From positions 11,538 through 36,110 of the IMG/VR virus record IMGVR_UViG_3300030104_002541: a DNA stretch of 24,573 bases. One strand, written 5' to 3'. This DNA comes from a virus. The position numbers were made by a program, and so were the translations under genes. Shown here piece by piece: positions 1 through 6,376 of this stretch. The notes under the pieces are model-generated. The model did no database searches. It was not told the DNA's origin and saw nothing but the letters and a program-made list of their open reading frames with translations. Within the stretch, counting starts at the first letter, position 1; every line of letters begins with the position of its first letter.

Positions 1-657
1 CAGGCTTACTGGAACAGTGCATCTCCAATGTCTGTTTCAACTGCCCAAACTATTAACGCACTGACAGGTGGATCAAAAGTCAGGAAAGGGGTTGTTGATA
101 TCTCCCCAGATACTCTTGACTATGTATTCGGTTATTTCACTGGTGGGGCAGGTGCATTTCTACAAAGGACTATGACGGCAGGATATAAGGTAGCCTCTGG
201 TGAGGCATTTGAAGCATTTGAAGAAGGACTAACGGCTGAAGAAGTCAGAGAGGGTATAAGAAGAGTACCAATAGTTAGAAAAGGTATTTACTCAACCTCT
301 GAACGTGAAGATACAGGAGCATTTATAGATAAAAGAAATCAAGTATTTATAGCAAGGAAAGAACTTAAAATGGCTATAGAGAGTGGTGATAGATCAGAAG
401 TACAGGCTATAAGAAACAAGTATCCAGATGAGTTAAAAGTATATGGTATAATAAGAGCCATAAACACTAAGAGACAAAAGCTTACTACTATTAGAAATAA
501 ATTACTAAGAATGCCAAAAGGTAAAATAAGTGATTCGGAAAAAGATCGTAGGATGGAATTACTAGATAAGAGAATACAGAAACTAATCGAAAGGGGTAAT
601 GCCGTTATGAAGAACGTAGATATTCCTTTCCTAACGGCTCTAGGGTTTGGCGACTAA
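1..657 (+). CDS. C-terminal part of a large phage virion protein (LPD38-like), 5' truncated
   Basis: The reading frame is open from base 1, so the first ATG at 28 is internal and the gene begins outside the window. The visible 218 residues start with AYWNSASPMS, followed by a Gly/aromatic stretch (VFGYFTGGAGAFLQRT). The rest is a basic, helix-rich tail with heptad-like Lys/Arg/Leu spacing. The start of this tail resembles my memory of LPD38, a domain at the C-terminus of very long phage internal virion or polyvalent proteins; this is recall, not a search. The likely role is an internal head or ejection protein delivered with the DNA. It is the last gene of a rightward late block. Its TAA lies inside a terminator that faces the stop of the leftward operon. 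Confidence is high that it is a real partial gene and moderate for the family. Confidence 0.7.
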   Translation, partial: QAYWNSASPMSVSTAQTINALTGGSKVRKGVVDISPDTLDYVFGYFTGGAGAFLQRTMTAGYKVASGEAFEAFEEGLTAEEVREGIRRVPIVRKGIYSTSEREDTGAFIDKRNQVFIARKELKMAIESGDRSEVQAIRNKYPDELKVYGIIRAINTKRQKLTTIRNKLLRMPKGKISDSEKDRRMELLDKRIQKLIERGNAVMKNVDIPFLTALGFGD

Positions 658-680
658 AAAGTTACTTATAACTTTTTTTT
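656..680. terminator. Bidirectional terminator between convergent genes
   Basis: AAAAAGTTA (656-664), a four-base loop, then TAACTTTTT (669-677) followed by more T. Read on the minus strand, the same stem ends in TTTTT. The stop codons of both flanking genes (655-657 plus; 662-664 minus) lie in or beside the stem, so one hairpin can end both transcripts. Confidence 0.7.
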
Positions 681-856
681 GGATAACAGATATCCCTTTG
701 TTTATCTAATTCTTTTTGTATGTCTGCCATAGCATCTATCAAGCAATCAATCTTCATAACAACGTGCATTCCGTCATAATGCTCAGTAAAATAAGCCTTT
801 AGTTCCCCTGCATTTATGTCATATCTGTGTTTAATTATAATTGACTTGTGTCTCAT
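662..856 (-). CDS. Small phage protein, 64 aa, unknown
   Basis: I place the start at 856 (MRHKSIII), because that ATG overlaps the TGA of the preceding gene as ATGA and has GAGG seven bases upstream. A longer frame up to 904 exists but would run into the neighbour. The product is a small mixed-charge protein with a central HYDGMHVVMKI segment and a Lys-rich end. No family is recognised. It is the last gene of the leftward recombination and modification operon and runs into the shared terminator. Confidence 0.6.
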   Translation of the reverse strand: MRHKSIIIKHRYDINAGELKAYFTEHYDGMHVVMKIDCLIDAMADIQKELDKQRDICYPKKSYK

Positions 857-1113
857 TCTATAGCCTCTGCCGTTGCACCTGCGTACCCTGCTATATCCAC
901 CCAAGTGTCATCATTGTGCATATCTACTTTCGATCTTGCAAGTTTCAACAATATAAGCATAGCACCTACATCATATACAGATATGTCCTTTTCTAGATGA
1001 ACTGACCAGAGTTTAGCTATTCTACTAAAGTTTGTGTAAGGAGTTCCGTAGCTATCTCCCCTTGCTCCCACAGTTTCCTGTGCTTTGCCTATTATATCTT
1101 CTTTCTTTGTCAT
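853..1113 (-). CDS. DUF6378-like phage protein
   Basis: This 86-residue protein has the pattern RGDSYGTPYTNFSRIAKLW, then a region rich in Leu/Ile/Met and Lys (MLILLKLARSK), then DTWVDIAGYAG near the end. That order matches what I recall of DUF6378, a family of short phage proteins of unknown function often found among early nucleotide and DNA metabolism genes. The length fits a single complete domain. It overlaps the methyltransferase stop by ATGA and is translated just after it. The biochemical role is unknown. Confidence 0.7.
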   Translation of the reverse strand: MTKKEDIIGKAQETVGARGDSYGTPYTNFSRIAKLWSVHLEKDISVYDVGAMLILLKLARSKVDMHNDDTWVDIAGYAGATAEAIE

Positions 1114-2213
1114 TCTACTTTTACCTTTGTGAATAGTGGTGTCTCACCCATAAGCCTATCTTCTGCTATCTGGATGTAATCCTTGTTAAGTTCTATGATT
1201 GTTGCGTTTCTGTTTAGTCTATCTGCCACTAACCCTGTAGTACCAGAGCCACCAAAGGGGTCAAGAACGTAACCATCTTTAGGAGAACCTGCCTTGATAC
1301 ACGGCTCGATAAGATCAGTAGGAAATACTGCAAAGTGTGCTTCTTTGTATGGCTTAGTATTTACTGTCCATACTGACCTTTTGTTTTTTGTCTCTGGCAT
1401 CATGTCACGTTCTCTAGTTAGACCATTGAATACATTCTCTTTGTCTTTTGAGTTATCTATGTTGATAGGTGTTTTACCACCCCATCGGTTCTGACTAGCT
1501 TCTTCCTGTATAGACTCATGGTCAAAATAATAATGTGAGTTTTTGCTCAGAAGAAATATGTACTCATGTGCTTTAGTGCATCTGTCTTGCACAGACTCAG
1601 GCATAGGGTTTGGTTTATGCCAAATAATATCCTGTCGTAGATACCATCCATCTTCTTGTAAAGCGAGTGCTACTCGCCAAGGAATACCCATTAAGTCTTT
1701 TTGCTTTAAACCATTAATTTTGTTTGCTCTATGAGGACTACTGTCTGGTTGGTCGTGTTTTGTGTTATGTAGTGTCTGTTTTACGTTGCTTCCACCATCT
1801 GCACGATAGTTATGGTATGAGTCCCCCAAATTAAGCCATAGAGTGCCGTCATCTCTTAACGTGTGTCTGACTTCACGAAACACCTCTACAAGCCGTCTGA
1901 CGTAATCCTGTGGGGTCAATTCTAAGCCAATTTGCTCATCTTGACGTTTTGCACCACAAATTGGACATTCTTGGCGATAAATTGCATCTCCTACCACATC
2001 TCCATGTTCGTGCATGTTTGCATGACCAGTTGCAGTGTCTTTTGAAATCTTAGTTAGACGTTTATGTGGACAATTAGGGTCACCACCAATCCAAGTTCCA
2101 GTATTGTAGTCACGCAATCCGTAGTAAGGTGGAGAGGTGACCACAGTATGGAAGTGTTGCTTGGGTAGTTCCTTGAGAACGTCCAAGCAATTACCTATTT
2201 TGATAGTAATCAT
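1110..2213 (-). CDS. DNA methyltransferase (beta class, N4-cytosine/N6-adenine type)
   Basis: This 367-residue protein has the catalytic motif TSPPY at residues 26-30 near the N-terminus and the SAM-binding motif DPFGGSGTTG at 318-327 near the C-terminus, followed by IIELNKDYIQIAEDRL. This permuted order is that of beta-class amino-methyltransferases. TSPPY is common in N4-cytosine enzymes, but N6-adenine is also possible. An insertion after motif IV carries Cys48-x-His50 and Cys83-x2-Cys86, which could bind zinc. No restriction endonuclease gene is adjacent, so this is probably an orphan phage methylase that protects phage DNA or marks it for regulation. Its ATG overlaps the TGA of the preceding gene. 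Confidence 0.92.
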   Translation of the reverse strand: MITIKIGNCLDVLKELPKQHFHTVVTSPPYYGLRDYNTGTWIGGDPNCPHKRLTKISKDTATGHANMHEHGDVVGDAIYRQECPICGAKRQDEQIGLELTPQDYVRRLVEVFREVRHTLRDDGTLWLNLGDSYHNYRADGGSNVKQTLHNTKHDQPDSSPHRANKINGLKQKDLMGIPWRVALALQEDGWYLRQDIIWHKPNPMPESVQDRCTKAHEYIFLLSKNSHYYFDHESIQEEASQNRWGGKTPINIDNSKDKENVFNGLTRERDMMPETKNKRSVWTVNTKPYKEAHFAVFPTDLIEPCIKAGSPKDGYVLDPFGGSGTTGLVADRLNRNATIIELNKDYIQIAEDRLMGETPLFTKVKVE

Positions 2214-2659
2214 AGTAGTTCTGTATGTTCACGATAATCTAAAAGAATAGATTCAAACTTCTTCAGAGCAACCTCATTGGTTTTCAATTCACTTCTTGAT
2301 TCTATTCCTAGTCTTTTCCTTAATTCATCAGCACAAGAATCTTCAGAGTTTATTTTTATATCCAAAGAAAAAGGGTTTGTGTCTGCAAGATAATCCCAAA
2401 ACGTATTTTCCTTGCAAACCATTACTGCACTCTTAAATAATCTTTGCTTCTTGACTTGGTCTTCACTTAACTCTGGTTCGTCTTCATCATTAAGCTTTAC
2501 CATAGCAACCATGTATCTACTGCCCACCCAATGCTGATGTAGTTCTTGTGGTACATCATCTGGATGTATACAAAGCCTCAAGTTAGTTCCGTTCTTGTCT
2601 TGTGACATAGAAACCTTTACTGCCTCAAAATTAAGAGCAAGTTCTTTTACATCATCCAT
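2210..2659 (-). CDS. Conserved-looking phage protein, 149 aa, unknown
   Basis: The start at 2659 has GGAG seven bases upstream and overlaps the TGA of the preceding gene. The N-terminal half (LRLCIHPDDVPQELHQHWVG, then RYMVAMVKLND) looks like a compact beta-rich domain. An acidic stretch follows, then a helical C-terminus. I have a sense of similar 'HPDDVP...GSRY' proteins next to phage recombination genes but cannot name a family. The position between an HNH-type gene and a methyltransferase suggests a role in DNA metabolism, which is inference only. Confidence 0.65.
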   Translation of the reverse strand: MDDVKELALNFEAVKVSMSQDKNGTNLRLCIHPDDVPQELHQHWVGSRYMVAMVKLNDEDEPELSEDQVKKQRLFKSAVMVCKENTFWDYLADTNPFSLDIKINSEDSCADELRKRLGIESRSELKTNEVALKKFESILLDYREHTELL

Positions 2660-2897
2660 CTTTCTTCTCCTGTAGAGGGGTTACGTTTACTGAAGATACT
2701 TTCATTACTTCATAAGCAATCTTATTCATTTTGTCATAACGTCTTTTTGCATATCCTTCTTCTCGTTCTTTAGCGAAAGCTTTAGCTTGTGATTCGTCTA
2801 ATGCTCTCACTCGTCTTGTTCTGTGATATACAACCTCAACAACAACATCATACGACCCTGCCTTGAGGTAGTCCGTTCTATTTCTGTCTAGCTTCAT
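2652..2897 (-). CDS. Small basic phage protein, 81 aa, unknown
   Basis: The start is placed at 2897 (MKLDRNRTDY) because GGAG lies eight bases upstream; a longer frame to 2930 has no such site. The protein begins with a beta-like segment (YDVVVEVVYHRTRRVRA), followed by a charged helix with many Lys and Arg. No family is recognised. It overlaps the 3' end of the HNH-type gene and the start of the next gene, so translation is coupled. Confidence 0.6.
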   Translation of the reverse strand: MKLDRNRTDYLKAGSYDVVVEVVYHRTRRVRALDESQAKAFAKEREEGYAKRRYDKMNKIAYEVMKVSSVNVTPLQEKKDG

Positions 2898-3171
2898 TGT
2901 ACTTTCTCCATTTCTTTTCTGCCCATTCAATGGGGTCTACACCTTGGAATATCCACCACTTCTTTTCGTTTCCGTAATGATGGATAGACATATGGTGTTC
3001 GTGACAAATTGGAACTGTCCAGTTGTCTCCGACTTTTAGACCTACACCTCTAGGCTCTGCGTACATAATGTGATGAGCCTCACTTTCTTTTCCACAAATC
3101 AAGCAAGGCTCTTGTCTTACTATACCAAGATACTTTTTGTCTCTCACCTTATAGCGAGAAGTCATCATCAT
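2878..3171 (-). CDS. HNH-type zinc nuclease-like protein (DUF968/Ref-like)
   Basis: The core contains CLICGKESEAHH, then PICHEHHMSIHH. This gives a CxxC...HH...CxxHH arrangement typical of zinc-bound HNH-superfamily nucleases of the DUF968 or P1 Ref type, which cut DNA during recombination or repair. I start it at 3171 (MMMTSRYK; any of three consecutive ATGs possible), giving 97 residues. The longer frame to 3267 runs back through the 3' end of the SSB-like gene. No clear ribosome site is seen, and the start lies about 20 bases inside the upstream gene, so translational coupling is likely. It probably belongs to the same recombination module as the Sak3 and nuclease genes. Confidence 0.75.
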   Translation of the reverse strand: MMMTSRYKVRDKKYLGIVRQEPCLICGKESEAHHIMYAEPRGVGLKVGDNWTVPICHEHHMSIHHYGNEKKWWIFQGVDPIEWAEKKWRKYNEARQK

Positions 3172-3445
3172 TACTTGGTTGAGGACTAGGCTGATTATCT
3201 CTCTCCACTTTCTCTCTAGTGGGACTAGCCTTGATAGAAAGAAAAACGTTTCCGTTCTTCTTAACAACTCTTTTCCAACCTGCTATAGAAACTTTAGGGT
3301 ACTCGACACCAGATTTTATCTGCTCTCTTATACTCTGTATGGCTTCTGCATCGAACTCCAGTTCTCCAGTGTAGTCTGGATGCTTGTCCATCTTCTTGTT
3401 TTGGTTTGGGAACAGTGTTCCGTTAGGACCTTGAAAGTTACTCAT
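3149..3445 (-). CDS. Small phage protein with SSB-like acidic tail
   Basis: This 98-residue protein begins MSNFQGPNGTLF, followed by NKKMDKHPDYTGEL. Its centre is predicted beta-rich (VSIAGWKRVVKKNGNVFLSIKA). It ends in a Pro/Ser/Gln/Asn linker and the acidic, hydrophobic tip NDDDFSL. The tip resembles the DDDIPF protein-interaction tail of single-stranded DNA-binding proteins, and the N-terminus recalls short phage proteins of the DUF736 type. A role binding ssDNA for the annealing protein encoded ten bases upstream is plausible but unproven. The start at 3445 has GGAG six bases upstream. Confidence 0.65.
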   Translation of the reverse strand: MSNFQGPNGTLFPNQNKKMDKHPDYTGELEFDAEAIQSIREQIKSGVEYPKVSIAGWKRVVKKNGNVFLSIKASPTREKVERDNQPSPQPSNDDDFSL

Positions 3446-3455
3446 GTTATTCTCC

Positions 3456-4154
3456 TTACTGTGGTTTAAAATTATTACGTCTATTCATAAAATCATCTTT
3501 GATTCTCTGAAACTCTTTCTTGTTTTTCTCTTCTATCAAAGACAATCCAACCTTGTTGTCTTTCCAGAAGTTGCTCACTGATTCGTAGCTACTGCATTGA
3601 GGTAAGAACTCATCAAATACACTAATTATTGTTTTCAGTGTTTCATCACCAGACTTAACCTCTCCAGTTGGACTCTTCACAGAAAAGGGATGTTTAATAT
3701 CCTGGGGTGATTCGAAAACAGTAACAGAAGGTTCACTTGAACTTTCTTCTTGAGGTGTATCTTCCTTTAAATCTTCTCCAGAATAAACGGCTACACCCAT
3801 ACCATGTAACGCTATAGCCTTCGCCAAGCATCTCATTAGAGATGTATTTACTTGGAAAGAGTTTGGATGTTGTATTGGTTTATTGTTAAAGCTAAGAACT
3901 GGTAAAACCTCAGTTATAGATTTATCCTTAACAGTTACAGTAACCTTAGTGAAGCACCACCCTTGGTCATCCTTAAAATAAGGTAGACCTTGTTCGTTAC
4001 AATGCTTTTCCATTTTAGCATCGGGGTACATGTCACATAATCTGCTCCATGCCATAGCCCAAGATATATACCTAAGACCATTCTTTGATTCGACTAACTT
4101 CTCTTCCTCTACATTAATAGTTTTAAGAGACTGCCATATTGATTTATCACTCAT
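3456..4154 (-). CDS. Single-strand annealing protein, Sak3/DUF1071-like
   Basis: The N-terminal domain carries YISWAMAWSRLCDMYPDA and later NSFQVNTSLMRCLAKAIALHGMG, ending GEDL. This is the pattern of DUF1071/Sak3 phage recombinases, which anneal complementary single strands. The C-terminal third is a variable linker plus a charged helical tail. ATGs exist at 4166, 4157 and 4154; 4154 (MSDKSIW, 232 aa) has GGAG at the best distance (six bases). The linker contains SSSEP, encoded by one copy of the dispersed palindrome. A PD-(D/E)XK nuclease lies in the same operon, giving an exonuclease/annealase pair like lambda Exo-Beta. Confidence 0.85.
   Translation of the reverse strand: MSDKSIWQSLKTINVEEEKLVESKNGLRYISWAMAWSRLCDMYPDAKMEKHCNEQGLPYFKDDQGWCFTKVTVTVKDKSITEVLPVLSFNNKPIQHPNSFQVNTSLMRCLAKAIALHGMGVAVYSGEDLKEDTPQEESSSEPSVTVFESPQDIKHPFSVKSPTGEVKSGDETLKTIISVFDEFLPQCSSYESVSNFWKDNKVGLSLIEEKNKKEFQRIKDDFMNRRNNFKPQ
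3728..3745. repeat. Palindrome copy 1 (GTTCA-CT-TGAAC), in the Sak3-like gene
   Basis: The core is 3731-3742. On the minus strand the copy reads AGT TCA AGT GAA CCT in frame, encoding SSSEP in the linker after the DUF1071-like domain. Confidence 0.95.
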
Positions 4155-4449
4155 CATTTTCTCCAATCATTTTTTTAGTTTTAAAAAATCCCTCATACTG
4201 TGGATATCTGTGCATGAAGTATCGTGCATACATTGCTATATAATCGTTACTAATCTTAAATGGGTCACCATACGTTACTACACTAGTCTCCCACCTTACT
4301 CTGTTAATTATCAGCCAAGCCGATAAATTCTTATGACCTTTGTTAATAGCTTCTAAAGTAAACTTGTCGAACAACTCCCCAACCTTGGGGTTCTTCTTGC
4401 TCCATGACCACCATTTAAGTTTAAGCTTTTCGTACCTATTGTTATCCAT
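4147..4449 (-). CDS. Conserved-looking phage protein, 100 aa, aromatic-rich
   Basis: A Trp/Tyr/Phe-rich small protein: WWSWSKKNPKVGELFDKF, then SAWLIINRVRWE, then YIAMYARYFMHRYPQYEGFF, and a basic end. I recognise the overall pattern (SAWLIINRxRWE...YARxF...PQYxGFF) from other phage early regions but know no assigned function. The start at 4449 lies one base after the stop of the 47-aa gene and has no ribosome site of its own, so it probably depends on re-initiation. Its end overlaps the start region of the annealing protein gene. Confidence 0.7.
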   Translation of the reverse strand: MDNNRYEKLKLKWWSWSKKNPKVGELFDKFTLEAINKGHKNLSAWLIINRVRWETSVVTYGDPFKISNDYIAMYARYFMHRYPQYEGFFKTKKMIGENDE

Positions 4450-4450
4450 G

Positions 4451-4594
4451 TCATTTAGTCTTTTTCTTTTTTGGCAAAGAAGCTTTACGTTTCCCTATTG
4501 CAGATAGCTTCTGACTTTTCCTCTGCTCTCGTGTTATTGGCTTCAGCTTTAACGAATCCCAATCTATATAAAATGACTTCTTACTATCGCTCAT
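4451..4594 (-). CDS. Small basic protein, 47 aa
   Basis: A short ORF that exactly fills the 140-base gap between two genes. Its ATG overlaps the TGA of the upstream gene as ATGA, GAGGGG lies five bases before it, and its TGA ends one base before the next ATG. The sequence begins MSDSKKSFYIDWDSLKL and ends in a very basic tail (LPKKKKTK). The tail suggests nucleic-acid contact, but no family is known. The perfect operon fit and good ribosome site are the main evidence. Confidence 0.75.
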   Translation of the reverse strand: MSDSKKSFYIDWDSLKLKPITREQRKSQKLSAIGKRKASLPKKKKTK

Positions 4595-4824
4595 AGCATC
4601 CCCTCTGGTTTTGGCAGTGGAACTTTAACAACAAAGTCGTATGCAGTAAGTTCTTGGCATTGTTGCTTTCTGGAAATTGGGTCAAGCTCTTGCTTCAAAG
4701 TGTGAGCCATGTAAAGGCAATCCTTTTGATGTTCAAAAGCAATCCTATGAACATTCTGACCATCAGTTAGAATGTCTGGAACAGTTATTAGATACAGAAC
4801 ATAGTACAGTGTTTCTATGTTCAT
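4591..4824 (-). CDS. Small phage protein, 77 aa, unknown
   Basis: The N-terminus is hydrophobic and aromatic (LYYVLYLITVPDIL), which could be a weak membrane segment or a buried strand. A His/Gln-rich middle and a Pro-rich end (VPLPKPEGML) follow. No family is recognised. Both ends overlap neighbours by four bases (ATGA), so it is a regular member of the leftward operon. Confidence 0.6.
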   Translation of the reverse strand: MNIETLYYVLYLITVPDILTDGQNVHRIAFEHQKDCLYMAHTLKQELDPISRKQQCQELTAYDFVVKVPLPKPEGML

Positions 4825-5009
4825 TGATCCATGCCTCTGTAATCATCTAAAGGTTCAACTGAACTTTTTTTAGGTATCTTAAATTTTACTGTCACTGCTA
4901 TGTGATCAGTGTGCTTATGCTCTGATATCGTTTGCCAATGTGACAAAGGACATTTCTCAAGCCAATTATAATACTCAGTTTCAATGTTAAATTTATTTTT
5001 ATCACTCAT
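4821..5009 (-). CDS. Small phage protein, 62 aa, unknown
   Basis: It begins MSDKNKFNIETEYYNWLEK and has a central His-rich, beta-like part (HKHTDHIAVTVKFKI), then a short tail containing SSVEP encoded by a variant copy of the dispersed palindrome. Its start overlaps the end of the nuclease gene by eight bases (AAATGAGTGA) and its stop overlaps the next ATG. No family is recognised. Confidence 0.6.
   Translation of the reverse strand: MSDKNKFNIETEYYNWLEKCPLSHWQTISEHKHTDHIAVTVKFKIPKKSSVEPLDDYRGMDQ
4850..4867. repeat. Palindrome copy 2 (GTTCA-AC-TGAAC), in a 62-aa gene
   Basis: The core is 4853-4864. The spacer is AC, the only copy with this spacer. On the minus strand it encodes SSVEP near the C-terminus of the host gene. 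Confidence 0.92.
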
Positions 5010-5865
5010 TTATTATATCCTTATATTGTGAACAAAACTCAGCAACTGCACAGTAGTTACCACTGCACCTAGAGTTCTCTCCTTGCCGATACTCGACATA
5101 GAAGTCTTTTTCAAAAGCAAAATCTTCTGCATCTTGCTCATTGTCAAAAAGTTTGAGGGCAGACTTACGACCTTTCTTCTTAACTGCCCATACATCAGCT
5201 TTCGCCCATCTCTCTTTTTCATCACAACGAATCATCTCTTGATTCTGATCAAACAACTGTCGTGCGTTCTGATGTAATGCCATTCTATCTTCAACGTACT
5301 CTGTACGTTCTTTTAAAGACCATAGAGGTATGTCTACCACTTCAATGGGGTTTTGGGGATAGTCAGCCTTAATCGAAGCTTGTCTCCTATTCCAATCCCT
5401 TAGAATTGCACATATCTGAATTGTCTTGATAGGTTTGTTGATTTCTTTCTCAAGCAAGTAAGCATACACATTTAATTGATTAACCCATTCTTGCTTATCG
5501 AATATGACAGACCAAACAGAAGTAACCTTATAGTCAGTTATGATGACACCATCATCTTCTATTTCATATTGGTCTATCGCTCCAGAAAGAGTCCATCCAT
5601 CTACTTTTTTATTTATTCTCTGCTCTTTGTAGGTGTTCTTGCCTGTTGCTCCCTCAAGTACGGAGTGAACTGCTGTACCGAATAATGCAAAGACCATGTC
5701 CATTGCATCAGTCGTAATGTTGCCCTTGTGCTTTTCTCTCATTAAAAGCACTCTAGGACTATCAATCAACTGTGTGACTGATATATCTGCATCCCCTTTG
5801 GAATACTTATCTAATTTGGCGAAGTTGACAAACGCCTCTGGTAGACCATACTTGTTGGTAATCAT
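5002..5865 (-). CDS. PD-(D/E)XK exonuclease, RecB/Cas4-like
   Basis: The motifs are in the RecB-nuclease order: FGTAVHSVLE (His67, Glu71), SGAIDQYE (Asp98), ITDYKVTS (Asp111, Lys113) and VNQLNVYAYLL (Gln130). Four cysteines, at about 214 and in RCSGNYCAVAEFC (267, 272, 278), could hold an iron-sulfur cluster as in Cas4/AddB-type nucleases. The predicted role is trimming DNA ends to single strands for the Sak3-like annealing protein of the same operon. It is the first gene of the leftward operon, and a TATAAT lies about 20 bases before its ATG. The enzyme class is certain enough; substrate polarity cannot be told. Confidence 0.88.
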   Translation of the reverse strand: MITNKYGLPEAFVNFAKLDKYSKGDADISVTQLIDSPRVLLMREKHKGNITTDAMDMVFALFGTAVHSVLEGATGKNTYKEQRINKKVDGWTLSGAIDQYEIEDDGVIITDYKVTSVWSVIFDKQEWVNQLNVYAYLLEKEINKPIKTIQICAILRDWNRRQASIKADYPQNPIEVVDIPLWSLKERTEYVEDRMALHQNARQLFDQNQEMIRCDEKERWAKADVWAVKKKGRKSALKLFDNEQDAEDFAFEKDFYVEYRQGENSRCSGNYCAVAEFCSQYKDIINE

Positions 5866-5916
5866 TGTGGACTCTATGTTATTTTATTATAGTTAAATCT
5901 TATATAGGTACTCGTT
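5866..5916. promoter_or_regulatory. Divergent promoter region (nuclease operon / rusA)
   Basis: This 51-base AT-rich gap lies between two divergent starts. On the minus strand TATAAT (5886-5891) sits about 20 bases before the nuclease ATG, a plausible -10 box. No good -35 is seen. Promoters for both directions must be here or inside the genes. Confidence 0.5.
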
Positions 5917-6333
5917 ATGCAAATGTCAATAAAAAATGCTACAAAAAGTTTATTTAATGTTATGTTTACAATTTATGGTGAACCTGCCAGCAAAGCAAAC
6001 TCTCGTAAGTTGGTTATGATTAAGGGTAGAATGATACCCATAAAGTCTCAAAAAGCATTGAACTACGTTAAAGAATTTCAGAAACAAATCCCTAAAGTTA
6101 GCCCACTTACAGAAGAATATGTGAAGGTGGAAATGATGATCTATTACGCATCAAGAAGACCAGACTTAGACGAATCATTAATACTCGATTGTATGCAAGA
6201 CTACGTTTACTACAACGATAGGCAAGTAAAAGAGAAGCATATCTATTGGGGGTTAGACAAAGAAAATCCTAGAACAATCATTAGAGTTTCAGAGTTTAGA
6301 CAAGAGGAAATACCAGATTACTTGACAAAATAA
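5917..6333 (+). CDS. rusA: RusA-like Holliday junction resolvase
   Basis: This 138-residue protein has the RusA pattern: YGEPASKANSRK near residue 20, then RPDLDESLILDCMQD (Asp83, Asp85, Asp91, Asp95) and YYNDRQV (Asp101). These acidic residues form the metal site of RusA enzymes, which cut four-way DNA junctions symmetrically. The length is usual for the family. It starts rightward transcription toward the primase-helicase. A second ATG lies two codons in, and the ribosome site is weak (AGG in ATAGGTACTCGTT). It would resolve recombination or replication intermediates before packaging. Confidence 0.88.
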   Translation: MQMSIKNATKSLFNVMFTIYGEPASKANSRKLVMIKGRMIPIKSQKALNYVKEFQKQIPKVSPLTEEYVKVEMMIYYASRRPDLDESLILDCMQDYVYYNDRQVKEKHIYWGLDKENPRTIIRVSEFRQEEIPDYLTK

Positions 6334-6376
6334 TTGTATTCATTTTTAATGCAAAAAGTCAGAGAAAAAATGAATC

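Noticed and set aside
601-638. Inverted repeat GCCGTTA/TAACGGC near the end of the first gene
   Set aside because: A seven-base stem with a 24-base loop inside coding sequence is likely chance; the real terminator is at 656-680.
2898-3267. Longer N-termini for the 81-aa and HNH-type genes
   Set aside because: The extensions lie in the neighbouring gene's frame region, lack ribosome sites and look unlike protein domains (for example TETFFFLSRL).
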